Positions 1-11,159 of a DNA stretch of 64,000 bases are shown here, one piece after another. This DNA is from Ixodes scapularis (Eukaryota; Arthropoda; Arachnida; Ixodida; Ixodidae): assembly GCF_016920785.2 (NCBI RefSeq), contig NW_024609835.1, forward strand, positions 23,279,108 through 23,343,107, given 5' to 3'. The notes under the pieces were generated by a model. That model saw only the letters and a program-made list of their open reading frames with translations, was not told the origin of the DNA and made no database searches. The translations under genes were made by a program, and so were the position numbers. Numbering within the stretch: the stretch's first letter is position 1; each line of letters opens with the position of its first letter.

Positions 1-25
1 ACTACACGTCTATGAAGGCAAACGT

Positions 26-217
26 TTGGTGGAAGTTATACCTGAAGTAAACTGCAAGGGTAAGATTTGCTACTCCAAACAAGTGGGGAAAGTTATGCGT
101 GTCCTATCCCCTTCAACGCCTTGCGAGTGTCTGTTTAGTGCAGCAGAGACTATGAACAACCAAAGGGGTTCGCTATTGCCGGAAAGTGTCAACGAACCTC
201 TTTGCCTCTGCGGCTGA
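26..217 (+). pseudogene. hAT transposase C-terminal fragment (ZBED-like), truncated
   Basis: The 63-codon frame ends in a segment that matches the hAT C-terminal dimerisation domain. A conserved block of the type S-x-R-x-F-S-A-A appears as PCECLFSAAETMNNQRGSLL, followed by LPE-V-N and a short tail before the stop. In autonomous hAT transposases this domain closes a protein of roughly 600-700 residues and mediates dimerisation. Here only the last part is in the window, so the upstream sequence may lie outside it. The Ser-Glu-Arg usually seen before FSAA is Cys-Glu-Cys, which suggests decay. The AT-rich stretch with ATCGATTAA motifs about 170 bp downstream looks like the same element's 3' end. 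The residue match is seen directly; the hAT assignment rests on knowledge of the family. Confidence 0.72.
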
Positions 218-339
218 AGTAATCATTTGTGAGTTTGGGTGTCTTTTCACTGTTGAAAACTACCCTTCAAGGTTAATTTAAAATCAGATTATTGTACATT
301 GCGCCGTGTATCACATATTCAGGATATGCAAAAACAAAA

Positions 340-456
340 TGCATTTTTTGACTTAAAAAAAAAGAAAATATTATGCATGGGAAAAAAACAAAATCGATCA
401 ATCGATTAAAAGGGTGGCGATTAATCGGGCTAAAAATTTTAATCGACGCCTAGCCT
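340..456 (+). mobile_element. 3' terminal region of a hAT element
   Basis: An A-rich tract is followed by overlapping ATCGATCAATCGATTAA motifs and then by TTTTAATCGACGCCTAGCCTTA. The reverse complement of that last piece resembles the hAT terminus CAGTGTT-GGC-ATCGATT with several mismatches. It lies downstream of the transposase fragment in the correct orientation, so the two are probably parts of one element. The 8-bp target duplication cannot be checked because the 5' end is not in the window. Confidence 0.5.
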
Positions 457-460
457 TACT

Positions 461-1145
461 TAGTATGATTATGTCGGGGGGCATCGCTCACGGATTTCTG
501 CAAAGTATAGCATCGCACGAAACTGCCTCAAAGCGCGAGCCCCGGGATGAAAAATGGATACGGTAAAAGAGAACCAACATCAGAACAACGGTCTTCCTTA
601 TATAAAGGTATATATATACATAGAGAGAGAGATAGATAGATAGAATAGTCAACTCCCGTGAGATTGCCCAATGCCGTGCTCAGCACAGTCTATACGCCCT
701 TTCACAGCATACGATGGACTGCTGCGGACGCTACAGCCACCCTCACCAATTTAGAGCTGCGAACGCATCACGTGAGCAAGCTCCCCTCGCCTTTCCCGGA
801 GATCACGTGACAGTAGCGCAGCAATGGATTGGCTGGGTTGGCTCGTAGCGTCCTCTGTGGTCCATGGCACGCTGAAGCAGAGTAGAGGAGCTTGAGGCCT
901 GACGCGGGGGCGAGGCTTCTTCGCGAGGAGTCCAGGCCGGAATGTCTCCGAGGAACAAAGGCAGCGGGTCAGCTGTTCTCGCTCCGACCGATGGAGGAGG
1001 AGGAAAGCATCGATCACTCAACCGAACGGCGGGAGAACGCCCCGCGGCTTCCCACGATGCGGCGGCAGCAGCCGCCGGGGCTCTGCGTCAGTTCGGCCAC
1101 GACGAAGCCAGCTGGCCAGCTCGAACGGCGCGAGCACGTTCGTAT
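461..1145. other. No gene recognised; TA/GA/GATA microsatellite
   Basis: A simple repeat of TA, GA and GATA units lies at about 608-645. The rest is unique-looking and becomes GC-rich from about 720. Overlapping open frames occur on both strands at 750-1260, none with a recognisable domain, so I treat them as chance. Confidence 0.6.
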
Positions 1146-1149
1146 AGGG

Positions 1150-1690
1150 ACTAGGAATGTGGCGAACCTTCATCGAACCTGGGGTTCGATTCGTTCGGCG
1201 AACCTTCAAACATAAGGTCGACGAAGTTCGACTTCTGAACGGTGTTGTCTGACTTCTACGCACGAAAAAATATAAATAATATAAAGCATCGAAGTTTAGG
1301 GAGAAAATAACTTATATAGAAAGTAGTTCGACTTATTTTTTTTAAATGGTTACCTATATCTAAGTATCATGAAGTCACGTATTATGCTTTTAACCATTTA
1401 GATAGTTCAGCAACGAAAGACAATAAGACAACATACCCAACAAAAATTGCGTCGTGTTCCGGGCATCTTGTTTCTCCAGGCAATAAGGTTAGTCGATGGG
1501 AACGCCGAAAAAGAAATCACGAAGGAAGAAATGCACACATGACGAGCTACGAGGGTTGGCTCAATGCGCAGAAAACGTCGAACTTTTGCCGAGCCTTTAT
1601 CGACCTTCTTCGCCCTATAAAAGTGGGAAAACGTCGAACCTGGTCGAACTCGGACGTTGGAAGGTTCCGTGGACGGTGTTTACTCGCTCA
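1150..1690. repeat. GTTCGAC/GTCGAAC-rich segment, possible decayed DNA transposon
   Basis: Short motifs such as GCGAACCTTC, GTTCGAC and GTCGAAC recur in both orientations near 1160-1250 and 1570-1670, with AT-rich DNA between. This recalls hAT-like termini built of short direct and inverted subrepeats. Clean termini and a target duplication were not found, so the class is a guess. Confidence 0.25.
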
Positions 1691-4459
1691 GGCTGATCTG
1701 TGTAGTCCGTGCTCACGGGGGAGGGGGGTATGAATGCCGTATTATTTATTAATTATTTTATTTATCGCGATATTTATCGCAATACTTACTTATTGCGCGG
1801 GTTCATTTATCGCACCGCAGTGCCGCACAAGCTCAGAAATAGCCGTAGAACGAGACCCAGTCTCGATGCCCGTCAGCGGAACTATAATTGGACAGAGCCT
1901 TTTATACGCTCGCGCTCCTTGTATTTGCTCGTTTGTTTGTTTCTTCTCGGTATGATTGGTCTATCTCAACGCGGTGAGATAGTCGAACTTATATAGACCT
2001 TTTCTGTGTACTCTCATCCCCAGCCACCTAATAGGCGTATCCGGTATGGGCGACGAAAAAATAATCCAACGTTTCAACCTGCAAATAGTAAAAAAATAAA
2101 GGGGAGGCAAAACGAGAAAGTGTGACGGTTACGCTTATATCCTAAATGCCTTCGATCGGCGTGGCAAAGGCAAAACAATGTTTTCGCCCATACTGGAAGT
2201 GACGTCAATTCAAGATGGCGGCGCACTTGCAGAAAAGGTCTATACGCGCCTGAGATTGCTTGGCACGGAAAGTCAGAACGGCACAGATCCCTCATTTGTC
2301 CCGTAAAAAATGAGATCCAGAAATTCCTTGGAACGCCGTTCCACAAAACCACTTTCCTCGTTGTTTGATAACTCGTGGAATGCAAAATTGCCACGTATCT
2401 TCTTTGAAAAAAAAAAAAATGCTAGTTTTATTTTGTTGCAGAACAAAAGCCACGGGAGCATGACGTGGGGGGTCCACGCATAGCAGGTAGGCGACTGAAG
2501 ATGGTGCGACTTGGCTAATCTATTTGCCGTTTTACGACTTGACATCCTCAGTAATTATGAAACACGATCGTTTTTACACCCATCAGTTTGTTTTTATTGT
2601 ACTATGAGTCCACTAAGTGCATCTACAACAGGTGAGCAACGCTTAGATATTTGGTACGTACTTCATTTTTGTCGTCAATCGGGTGTTCATCTTGAGGTAA
2701 TACGAAGGTTAGCGCTTAGTATATTACGGTATGAAGGCCTTAATTCTTTTCCCGTAAGTATGATTGCACTCGCCAAATAAATATAAATATATACCCGAAT
2801 CTAATCGGCAATGAAAATCGGCAACACACCACAAATGAATACGGAATGGACAGCTACTGATCCAAAATTTTATCTGCTAGAAAATGTCTCGTGGTAGTCA
2901 TCGGAACGCGTTGACTATTTCTCCAGGAGCCGAGTTTCACCGGCGGACTAAGTTACAGACTCTGGGACGACATATTCGATTAACAGTACACTTTAAATGC
3001 CCACTTACAACTAGAAAATCAGAATTACTAGTGCTGACAAATGGGCTAATTGGTCGATCACCATTAAAAAACATGTTTTCGTTCCCTCTTTGTTTGCAAC
3101 TTTCGCGTAATTTCTTGTTTCCATTTGTTTTAATGCAGGGCAGTTTTCTTGGTCGTTAACGGGGGCTGTTTTTTTCTTTTCAAGCAGTGCATCGCTTTTT
3201 TTCTGTCGGCAATAACCGTTGGGAACTGCGCTCACGCCACAGCCGTGGAGACAGCGAGTGGCAACCATGCCGTAAAATATAGGAAGCCACGGCGTGCTAT
3301 TTCCGCACCGGAGGAGAAAATCAAACAAATACGTAGGCGCAGCAGGGAACGCCAGCAGAAGTTCCGGCCGAGCCGAAAAGAGGGAGATCCCCGCTCGCGC
3401 GCACGTGGGCCCCAAAACCACGACTCGGTGGCAGCGCCCCGCGACACACCGCAACAACAACCAGGGACTCGCAGGCATCGGCACTCACCATCGCTTTCAT
3501 CTGAGCTGTAGAGTTCAAACACTTTGACGGCAAAGCAGGCCGACCAGCGTAGGCGGCCGGGGAAGACACCTTCACATCGGCGCGAAACCTCTTCACGACG
3601 GCTGCAGCTCTGGGCTCTCTGGTGACGTAAAGTAGCCTTTTTGTCTCGGCAGATGGCGTTGCCTCGCCCAGGTCGCCGCGTCGCCCTCTCGTATACGGGA
3701 CCCGCAAAATGCGATCACGATGTCCGCGAAACGGTCTCGAGCAAAGGGAGAACAACCGAGGGTCCCAGCGTTTGATAGGTTCTTCGGAGAACGAAGGCAA
3801 CTGCCCCTGTGTCACACCTGTATTTCTAGGTCAGAGAGCGTGCAAGCGAGTGGCGCTGCCGTCCATGCATACAAAGAGAGCGTCTATGAAATCTAAGACG
3901 CACGGTGGGAAATGCGAAGAATACCGAAACGCGTACGTAAGGGAATCGTTTTTCTGGGAACTGCGCGCATTTCGCGGCGCTGCGATAGATGCTGAAGAAA
4001 CAAATAAAAGTAGGCGAAAACATACGCAGCCTCGTATCAGTTGTAAACATACGAGCTCCTATCTCCCTCTCTCTCTCTTTCTCTCGCGAGGGATTCCCTT
4101 TGGCAACGGAGCCGCTGAGCGCGGTCGCTACGCAGACTGCGCACACACGTCATCAGAAAGTGACATCACGCAACCCTCTCTGATTCACGCGATCAGCTGC
4201 GGCAGGGAACTCCGTTTGCGACAGGCCCCGGGCGTTTCGAAGCCGTCGTGCGCGCTGACAATCGCGTGGCGGAGCGGGCTCGATGCGCAGACAAGCGCAC
4301 CGGCAATGCGGTCGCCAACACCTCGCGCTGACGACGAGTGCACGGCGTGGGAACGAAACGCAGATTCGATAATACGCGGGGGTCAAGAAATCGTGGCTTC
4401 GGAAAAACGGTGCCTGCCCCTCCTCCTTTTCAGCTTTAATTTGCGAACTCTGCAGTCTA
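1691..4459. other. No gene recognised; mixed unique and GC-rich DNA
   Basis: The stretch has no recognisable coding domain. A promoter-like cluster lies at 2193-2232 (separate entry). The part from about 3230 to 4460 is GC-rich and CpG-dense and contains a 306-codon open frame (3709-4629, plus) with no domain, signal peptide or composition bias that would support a protein. Confidence 0.55.
2193..2232 (+). promoter_or_regulatory. ETS-CRE-YY1-like motif cluster
   Basis: Within 35 bases the sequence shows GGAAGTGACGTCA (an ETS core joined to a CRE) followed by AAGATGGCGGC (the YY1 pattern). This combination is typical of TATA-less housekeeping promoters. No downstream exon is identifiable, so it may be a promoter relic, a repeat-borne copy or a real start site. 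Confidence 0.35.
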
Positions 4460-4545
4460 CAGTGGATATGGGGAGTCTCCAAACCCCGGCCCGCGGGTCG
4501 AATCCGGCCCGCGAAGATCTTCAGCCCGGCCCGTGGCTTGCCGTG
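4460..4545 (+). mobile_element. hAT-type terminal fragment with CGGCCCGCGGG motif
   Basis: The sequence starts CAGTGG and then shows TCTCCAAACCCCGGCCCGCG followed by GGTCGAATCCGGCCCGC. Termini of the form CAG-GGT-CAAAC-CGGCCCGCGGGCC-AAT-CGGCCCGC are widespread in hAT elements of animals. Only one end is visible and the partner terminus was not located, so this is probably a solo or truncated end. Confidence 0.42.
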
Positions 4546-4599
4546 GTCCTTCCAATGAAGCCGAGCCCGTGGCCCGCTGCTGCCGGGGTAAAAATAAGC

Positions 4600-5412
<813 letters not shown>

Positions 5413-5415
5413 TAA

Positions 5416-5625
5416 AGCCGGGGTCACACTGTCTATACATCATACAAAAGACAGTATGCATACAGATTCAAATGCGAGTCACCGCGAGATCCGTGCTTCG
5501 AATGCCGCATGGCAACGAGATCAGTGAGGAAACTTGGGCACGCGGCATTCGAACCACGGATATTGCGGTGACTCGTGTTTGCAGACTGTCTTTTTGTATT
5601 ACGTGTGAGCAGTGTGACGTCGACT
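5416..5625. mobile_element. Foldback MITE, family D, with TAA target duplication
   Basis: Two arms of about 100 bp are inverted copies of each other. The left begins AGCCGGGGTCACACTG and contains CATACAAAAGACAGT; the right ends with the complement. The arms meet near 5522-5530. The element is flanked by TAA at 5413-5415 and 5626-5628. A 3-bp TWA duplication is the signature of PIF/Harbinger transposition. A second complete copy at 24893-25101 has the same termini. Confidence 0.72.
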
Positions 5626-5759
5626 TAACACTCGCACACGATTTATAATGAGAGGCAGACGCTGGTGTCATCTACTCTCTAGGTTGTTGTATCTGCTGAA
5701 CAACTTACCTACAGGGTGTGAACAAAATATTTACAAGGTTTTACAGCGGAGCTGTTAAG

Positions 5760-6050
5760 GACTAGTTTCCCCAGTATCGTGTCCGCCAGCAAACAGACGA
5801 TGACACTAAACTCTGAACAGCTACCGCCATCTATGAACGACGGCGAGAACCAGACAATCCACCTGCCGGTTGTCTGGTTGCCGCCGTCGCTCATAGATGG
5901 CGCAACCTTTCCAGCATTTCTTCTCTGGCTTGTCGACTTGCCGGTGGCCATTACTTCATTTCTACTATATACAGCTTCGCCGATCTTCCTTTTTCTTAGT
6001 TTTTTCTTTTTTTCTTTTTTACCGCAAAAATAAACTATGCCTTGCCGAAC
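5760..6050. repeat. Dispersed repeat I, copy 1, carrying a small foldback
   Basis: The motif GTGTCCGCCAGCAAACA followed by GATGACAC, AAACTCTG and GCTACCGCCATCTATGA is shared with 29700-29870. In this copy an inverted repeat of about 80 bp (5823-5906) occurs at the CGCCATCTATGA point, with arms CGCCATCTATGAACGACGGC and its near complement. Copy 2 lacks it. Confidence 0.55.
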
Positions 6051-6404
6051 GCTCATTCTCTGCCCAATTGTGGCGCTAGTGGTCCGAACAAGATGCCAAA
6101 GTTTCATAACTAACCGTTATCTGAATCAAACGTTATAACTGATTTTTCGAACATTTTCATCGAGGAAATTGCGGCAGACTCAAATACATGGAGCTGAGTA
6201 GCGCCAAGCTACCGAAAACGGGCGCTATTTTCCATTGAAAATTTCAAAAAATCACTCGTAACTTTTTAGTGGAATATGGTAGGTCTGTCACTTTGTCATC
6301 GGCTTCAGGCCTCTATCGCTACATTTTGGGGGCGGGGAATGAGCGTTCGGCAATGCATAGTTTGGACGACATGGTGAATACTTAGTTCGCTATAGTACAG
6401 CTAG

Positions 6405-7151
6405 GCTGCGTTGTAGGCGTTACCGAAAAAAAAGTAACAAAATACGTTACTCGTTCCTTGCAAAATAAAGGGACGCGTTACCGACCTACGCTACCTCCAA
6501 AATAAAAGGAATGTGTTATAGTTACCGATAAAAGTAACGCACGTTACTTTTGCGTTACTATTTATTTATAAATTTTCAGTACCAGCGTTTTTTTTTTTTT
6601 TTACGATTTCGTTTTTTTTACACTATTACAAGGGCGTGGCCGTTCGGAGTTTGTCTAAAGTGGGACTTTTTTGCGTGTGGAAAAGACAGGCAAGGATACT
6701 GAAGGTACGTGGAATGAGTGCAGGAATTAATGACTTGGGGCCTGTATTTCGTTTCAGCTTACGCTACTCGCTAACGGGACCAAACGAACAGCGTCAAATG
6801 CGGAAGTCTCTGGGCCTTTTTTGTTTATAATAGGTTCAGTGATGATAGAACACGTATACAGAAACCGCAGGAGCACCAAGGTGGTGCCTTTTTCACGCCT
6901 TCTGATTGGTCCCATCAAAGTATAGAAACACACACACACAACACACACACACAAAATAAGTGTACTTTTTCAAGTCTTGGGAAGAAGATGTAACGAGTAA
7001 TGTGACTAGGATACCAGTTACTTTAACGAAGTAACGTAAGTACGTTACGCGTTGCTATTTTGGGAATGTAACGAGTACGCTACTACGTTACAGAAAGTCG
7101 TAACTCGTTACCGGTGACGCCATTATTTGAAAAGCGTTACCGCCAACACTG
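6405..7151. mobile_element. Non-autonomous hAT element with 8-bp target duplication
   Basis: The right end, read on the minus strand, is CAGTGTTGGCGGTAACGC, a classic hAT terminus. The left end is a diverged version (GCTGCGTTGTAGGCGTTACC). Flanking octamers are ACAGCTAG (6397-6404) and GCAGCTAG (7152-7159), 7 of 8 identical, the size expected for hAT. Both subterminal regions are packed with GTAACG/CGTTAC motifs in opposite orientation. The interior holds T-rich DNA and a CA repeat near 6929-6952 and encodes no transposase, so it must depend on an enzyme supplied elsewhere. Confidence 0.75.
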
Positions 7152-7263
7152 GCAGCTAGTGTACCCTAAACTGCATATTCCGTAGATATGTGGCAGTCGT
7201 TCAGTTCGGCCACTTCACGAGAAATACATGCTTATTTTTTATTGCGCGTTTCCGCACTCGTCG

Positions 7264-7580
7264 CACTCTAAAAAAAAGGGTTTGTGAGCTTATTTTATTG
7301 CAGATCACCGAAGCAGCCAATCACAGCGAACGATGCGAGTATTCCAGCGATTGGTGAAGTTCATATAATACGACTAATCGCAAAAATGCAATTTGCATAT
7401 ACACGGACCAATCAGCAGGTGCCACGTCGGGCTCACCGTCTCTGTGCACATCACAATTTATTTTTTGTCTGATCGTATTTTGAGCTTCGTCATACAATGA
7501 ATCCTTTTATTGTTCGCCCTGATTTGCGGTTTCTGTGTTCTGCACGAAAGCGAACTCACAGACGTTTATTAGAGAGTAGG
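7264..7580. mobile_element. Foldback MITE, family B
   Basis: The left end reads CACTCTAAAAAAAAGGGTTT and is followed by GCAGCCAATCACAGCGAACG. The right end, reversed, reads CTCTCTAATAAACGTCTGTG and later AAATCAGGGCGAACAAT. Related copies are at 27000-27288 and 45664-46162. There is no coding capacity. Confidence 0.65.
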
Positions 7581-8200
7581 AACCCGATAATTGGTAACTC
7601 GGGCTCGCCGCGAATCGTCTTACTGAGTTTTTTTTTTTTTTTTTTTCATTTGGAACACAGAATTTGAAATAAAACTTCTGCTCCGGTTAGTTGTACTACT
7701 CCAGTTGTAGTTCAAACACAATGATCAATAAAAACATTTAAAAAAAACACGCGCATCCGTGCACGGCATTTACACCATTTCCTTACCACTATGATCGTAA
7801 ATACGAGCAACCGAGGCGCCAATGCCATCGTCGAGTTCGCCGAGAGGCTTTTACTGCCGCACTGGGAATAGCTGGGTCAGTCCGCGCGTACATGGCGAGC
7901 ATCCGAGGCACTTCGTAAACTATCCAGTGACACCAAAGGCAGGCGTATCCTCCCGAGGTATATTCTAGATTGAAGTTACCATAAAAGTATTTTTCGCCAT
8001 AAAAGCTCCGCAACCATAGGTGCGCTTCTGCGTACAATAGACTCATGGAATTCATACTTCCGCTGGCACGAGCCCCAGCAACCTCAAATCGAATATTTTT
8101 ACGGCGATAGTTATTACTGCCACTTCACGTCATGGTGCCCGTGACGTCAGAGTGTCCCATGAACACCGTCTGCTAAATGTAAACGCGACAGTGCGCAACT
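7581..8200. other. No gene recognised
   Basis: A T run lies at 7628-7646. Two AATAAA-like signals lie near 7667 and 7727, with no open frame upstream that I can identify. Confidence 0.6.
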
Positions 8201-8513
8201 ACACTCTAAAAAAAGCCCGTGCGTCTGCTTTCCCGCACAACACTTGTAGAGCCAATTACCGTAACTTACGGAGGCAGCTGAGGGAATGATGATGCCGAAA
8301 CATATGTTTAGACCGAAAAACGCAGTCTGAGTTCTGACATTAAGCAATGCAAACCACCACGCTTGCATTGCTTACTGTCACAACTCAAACTGCGTGTTTC
8401 GGTCTAAACGCATGTTTCGGCCTTGTCATTCGCTGAGCAGCCTCCGTAAGTTGCGGTGATTGGCTCTCCAAGTTTTTTACGGGAAAGCACACGCACGGGC
8501 ATTTTTTAAAATG
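8201..8513. mobile_element. Foldback MITE, family A
   Basis: Arms of about 140 bp face each other. The left begins ACACTCTAAAAAAAGCCCGT and includes ATGTTTAGACCGAAAAACGC. The right ends ACGCACGGGCATTTTTT. The spacer is around 8345-8380 and includes GCAATGCAA..TTGCATTGC. Related copies lie at 25842-26165 and 46209-46504. An AGCCAAT/ATTGGCT box sits about 50 bp inside each end. Confidence 0.7.
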
Positions 8514-9890
8514 TATGCGCGGTGTATCGGTCGCCGCCGCAGTTTATTTGCAGGGCACGACAAGGGACCGGGAATTGTTCGGGGAGGAGCGAATCGGCAG
8601 AATAATAGCCGCGGATACACGAATGCGAACGCAGCGAATCGAATCGAGATATGACGATCGTGATTGGGTGGAAGAGGAGGCAGGGGTTCTAGTCGCGTAT
8701 GATTGGTCCGCTCTCACTTCGATGGCCTCCTGCCGCATCCATGTAAACGCAGTCAGTCTAGAAAGTCTGAAACTCAAACACATGTGCAAAAACCCGTCCA
8801 AAAGTCAAATTGAAACATGCGAAATTTTTTTTTACTATATTTCCGAGAAACGAGCGTATTTATTGCACATAAAACGCAAATAGCTTCCCGTGAAAGTATA
8901 TCTCTGCAAATTTTCATAATGCAAAGAATCTAGTTGTCGTACATTTTATGAAAAAGAGAAAACAAAAATATAACTATTGTCTAGCATGTTCCGATTTTCG
9001 TGCGCGTTTCAGCTGGTTTTCTGCAGGTGTGTTCCCACCTTAAAGCTTAATTAATTCAAATGAATCACGTTCTGTGGCTGAATCGCGTCTGTCACAAGAA
9101 TCGCGGAAAACACGTCACGTGTGAAGCTTCGTTAAGCAATGCGTAGACGAGGAGCTATCGATTGTGAAAGTCGAGCAAGCGCTCTTCCTTATTGATCACG
9201 AGTTCAACGTCCAGCCTCGTTGTTGCTCGCTCTCTACACGATACGCGCGCGTCGTCCAAAAGCGCTTTCTCTGCGCTTTTGGACGACGCACGCTGACCAC
9301 TGCATCGCAGCGATTGCGGGAGGCATCGCCCAGCATACCCGCATACTTCGGTACACCAACGCATCACGTGCGCTGCTCGATTGCTGACCCGCAATCCAAA
9401 GGCTCCCACAATGTACGGGAATTGAGCCCGTGATATCCGGTATAGAATTTTGTCATGAGAGAGAGGTTGGCTTTCGGTGACATCCTCCTTCGATTTAACC
9501 GCCTTCCGGCAATACCGCGTGGCGCTTCCGCAGCGCGTGAGTTCCGGTGCGCAAGACTCACTGCGCAGCCGAGGACTATATCGAAGCCGATGCCGGAAGC
9601 CCGACGAAGAGTCCAGATACGCAAAAACAACTTATCCAGCGCGTTAGGGTGACTGAAAGCTTCGTACCAGCGTCCCGGACACCATGTTTATTTGATGACG
9701 CGTTTGTGGCAATGGAGCGGGACGCATGGGAATGCATACAGTCCGCTGCGAGAAAGCGTAAGAAAAATATTTTAAAAAATAACAAGTTTTAAGATTCTGT
9801 TCAGCTTCTCTGAAGACGACGTCAAAATGCGATAGCATTGCTTCACTTCTATAGAGACTACATTGACAGCTGATTACAGTAGGACGGACC
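8514..9890. other. No gene recognised; one perfect hairpin
   Basis: There is no recognisable protein domain, and overlapping short frames occur on both strands. A 17-bp perfect hairpin lies at 9249-9289 (separate entry). Confidence 0.6.
9249..9289. repeat. Perfect 17-bp stem, 7-base loop hairpin
   Basis: GCGTCGTCCAAAAGCGC (9249-9265) is followed by the loop TTTCTCT and the exact complement (9273-9289). The stem has no mismatch. It may be a recent small inverted duplication or the stem of a small RNA. No flanking precursor-type extension of the stem was seen. Confidence 0.6.
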
Positions 9891-10441
9891 CTATGCCCCG
9901 AGAAACTGGGGAGAATAGGAGACGAGAGCACGCGCGGCGACGTCAGAACGACGAGCTCTGACTGGAATGAATAGTGGGTATAGACTTAAAGCTAGCTGCC
10001 TTCGTCTCCAGTGCACTCGATTGCGTCAAGACACGGAACGCTGGCGTCCGGCGCTTCGCTTTCGTCTCCTATCGCGTTTGACGAGTGAAGTGGAGACAAG
10101 GGAAGCTAGCTTTATGCCCGAGTCCCACTAGAGCGACCAACAAAAAGGAGCGACACCGACAAGCCTGAAACGCGAGCACTGTTCGCTCGACGGTACCTTT
10201 GGCAGGCGTATTATAGCCTCTCGGTGCTCGTGAAATAAGAGCGAGCAAGCCCGCCAAAGATGCCCTCGCGTGCACAATGCACGCGTTCAAGGCTTGTCGG
10301 TGTCGCTTGTTTCTGCTTGTCGCTCTAGTGGGACTCGGACATTTGATATCTACTCACTAAGCCTTCGAACCAGAACTCGCCAATCTGAAGTCCCCGCGTG
10401 CTCATTAGTCTCCTCCTCTTCCTTAGTTTCTCGGCACATAG
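9891..10441. mobile_element. Composite foldback element, outer copy 1
   Basis: The termini are inverted: left CTATGCCCCGAGAAACTGGG, right the complement of CTATGTGCCGAGAAACTAAG. The left arm continues with GGAGACGAGAGC, GACGTCAGAACG and GAGCTCTGACTGG, then a GTGGGTATAGACTTAAAGC block. A second MITE is inserted at 10115-10341, after the sequence GCTAGCTTTA. A sister outer element with a different guest lies at 49206-49692, and a core piece at 22680-22835. Confidence 0.62.
10115..10341. mobile_element. Nested foldback MITE inside the outer element
   Basis: The termini are near-perfect inverted copies: left TGCCCGAGTCCCACTAGAGC, right the complement of TGTCCGAGTCCCACTAGAGC. The arms run about 50 bp to GACACCGACAAGCCT. 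The flanks are TTA on the left and TTT on the right, consistent with a degraded 3-bp duplication. The interior is GC-rich and without a frame. Confidence 0.62.
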
Positions 10442-10984
10442 CGAATAACTAAGCATCGAATGCCCGTACATTTTTTTTTTATTTAATAAAGATGGCCGCA
10501 CTCAACATGTCGCCGCTTTTGATGAGCTATCTTGCCTTCAGTCGTCCACCCCTTCCGAGCGGCCCGTCCAGTTGCTGCCTCGTCCCGCGACCGGCGCATA
10601 TGCGCAATAAGGAAAGGAGAACGTCACATCATAACTATCGATCCACGAGCCTCCTCCTGGCACCGATAAAAACGAAATAAATAACTCCCCGTTGGAAGAG
10701 TGGTTGATTGTCGGATTCATGATGTGGCGTTCTGTGTTCGGTTCTCCCAAGAAATGTTCGAAAAAAAAAATATATTTTTTTTTCTCAGTTTATTTATTTG
10801 TTACTTTCCCGCGCACGATAATGCGTTTCGTTTTGCAGACCAACATTATTCGAGGGCTTTCGAACGATGCGAGTTCGATCGCCTTTAAAATGTTACACTG
10901 TACGCGTTTTGCAAACATCCTGTATCAGACCATAGGGCATGCAAGGAAGACAACAAAAAGGCCAAAAAGGCAAACTAACGAAGA
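10442..10984. other. No gene recognised
   Basis: AT-rich DNA with homopolymer tracts at about 10471-10480 and 10762-10785. Open frames here have no recognisable domain. Confidence 0.55.
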
Positions 10985-11155
10985 CATCTGGGACGCCCTA
11001 GTGGAGGACTGAAGATGAATTTCGACCATCTGGGGACGTTTTTACACGCAACCGAAATCTCGGCTACACGACGCCTTTTCCACAATAAGCCTCCGTCAGA
11101 TTGCGGGCACCTCGGTCGGGATTCGAACAAACCACCTAGGAACCCGCAAGCCAAC
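10985..11155 (-). mobile_element. tRNA-derived SINE, tick Ruka-like, partial
   Basis: Read on the minus strand, a Pol III B-box-like GTTCGAATCCC (near 11117) is followed by a body with GAGATTTCGGTTGCGTG, AAAAACGTCCCCAGATGGTC, GAAATTCATCTTCAGTCC and TCCACTAGGGCGTCCCAG. The order B box, then CCCCAG-TGGTCGAAATT, then CCCTCCACTA-GGCG matches tick tRNA-derived SINEs as I remember them. The A-box end is not convincing, so the copy is probably 5'-truncated. A run of A at 11164-11180 lies at the B-box (5') side, so it is not its tail. Confidence 0.62.
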
Positions 11156-11159
11156 ACTC

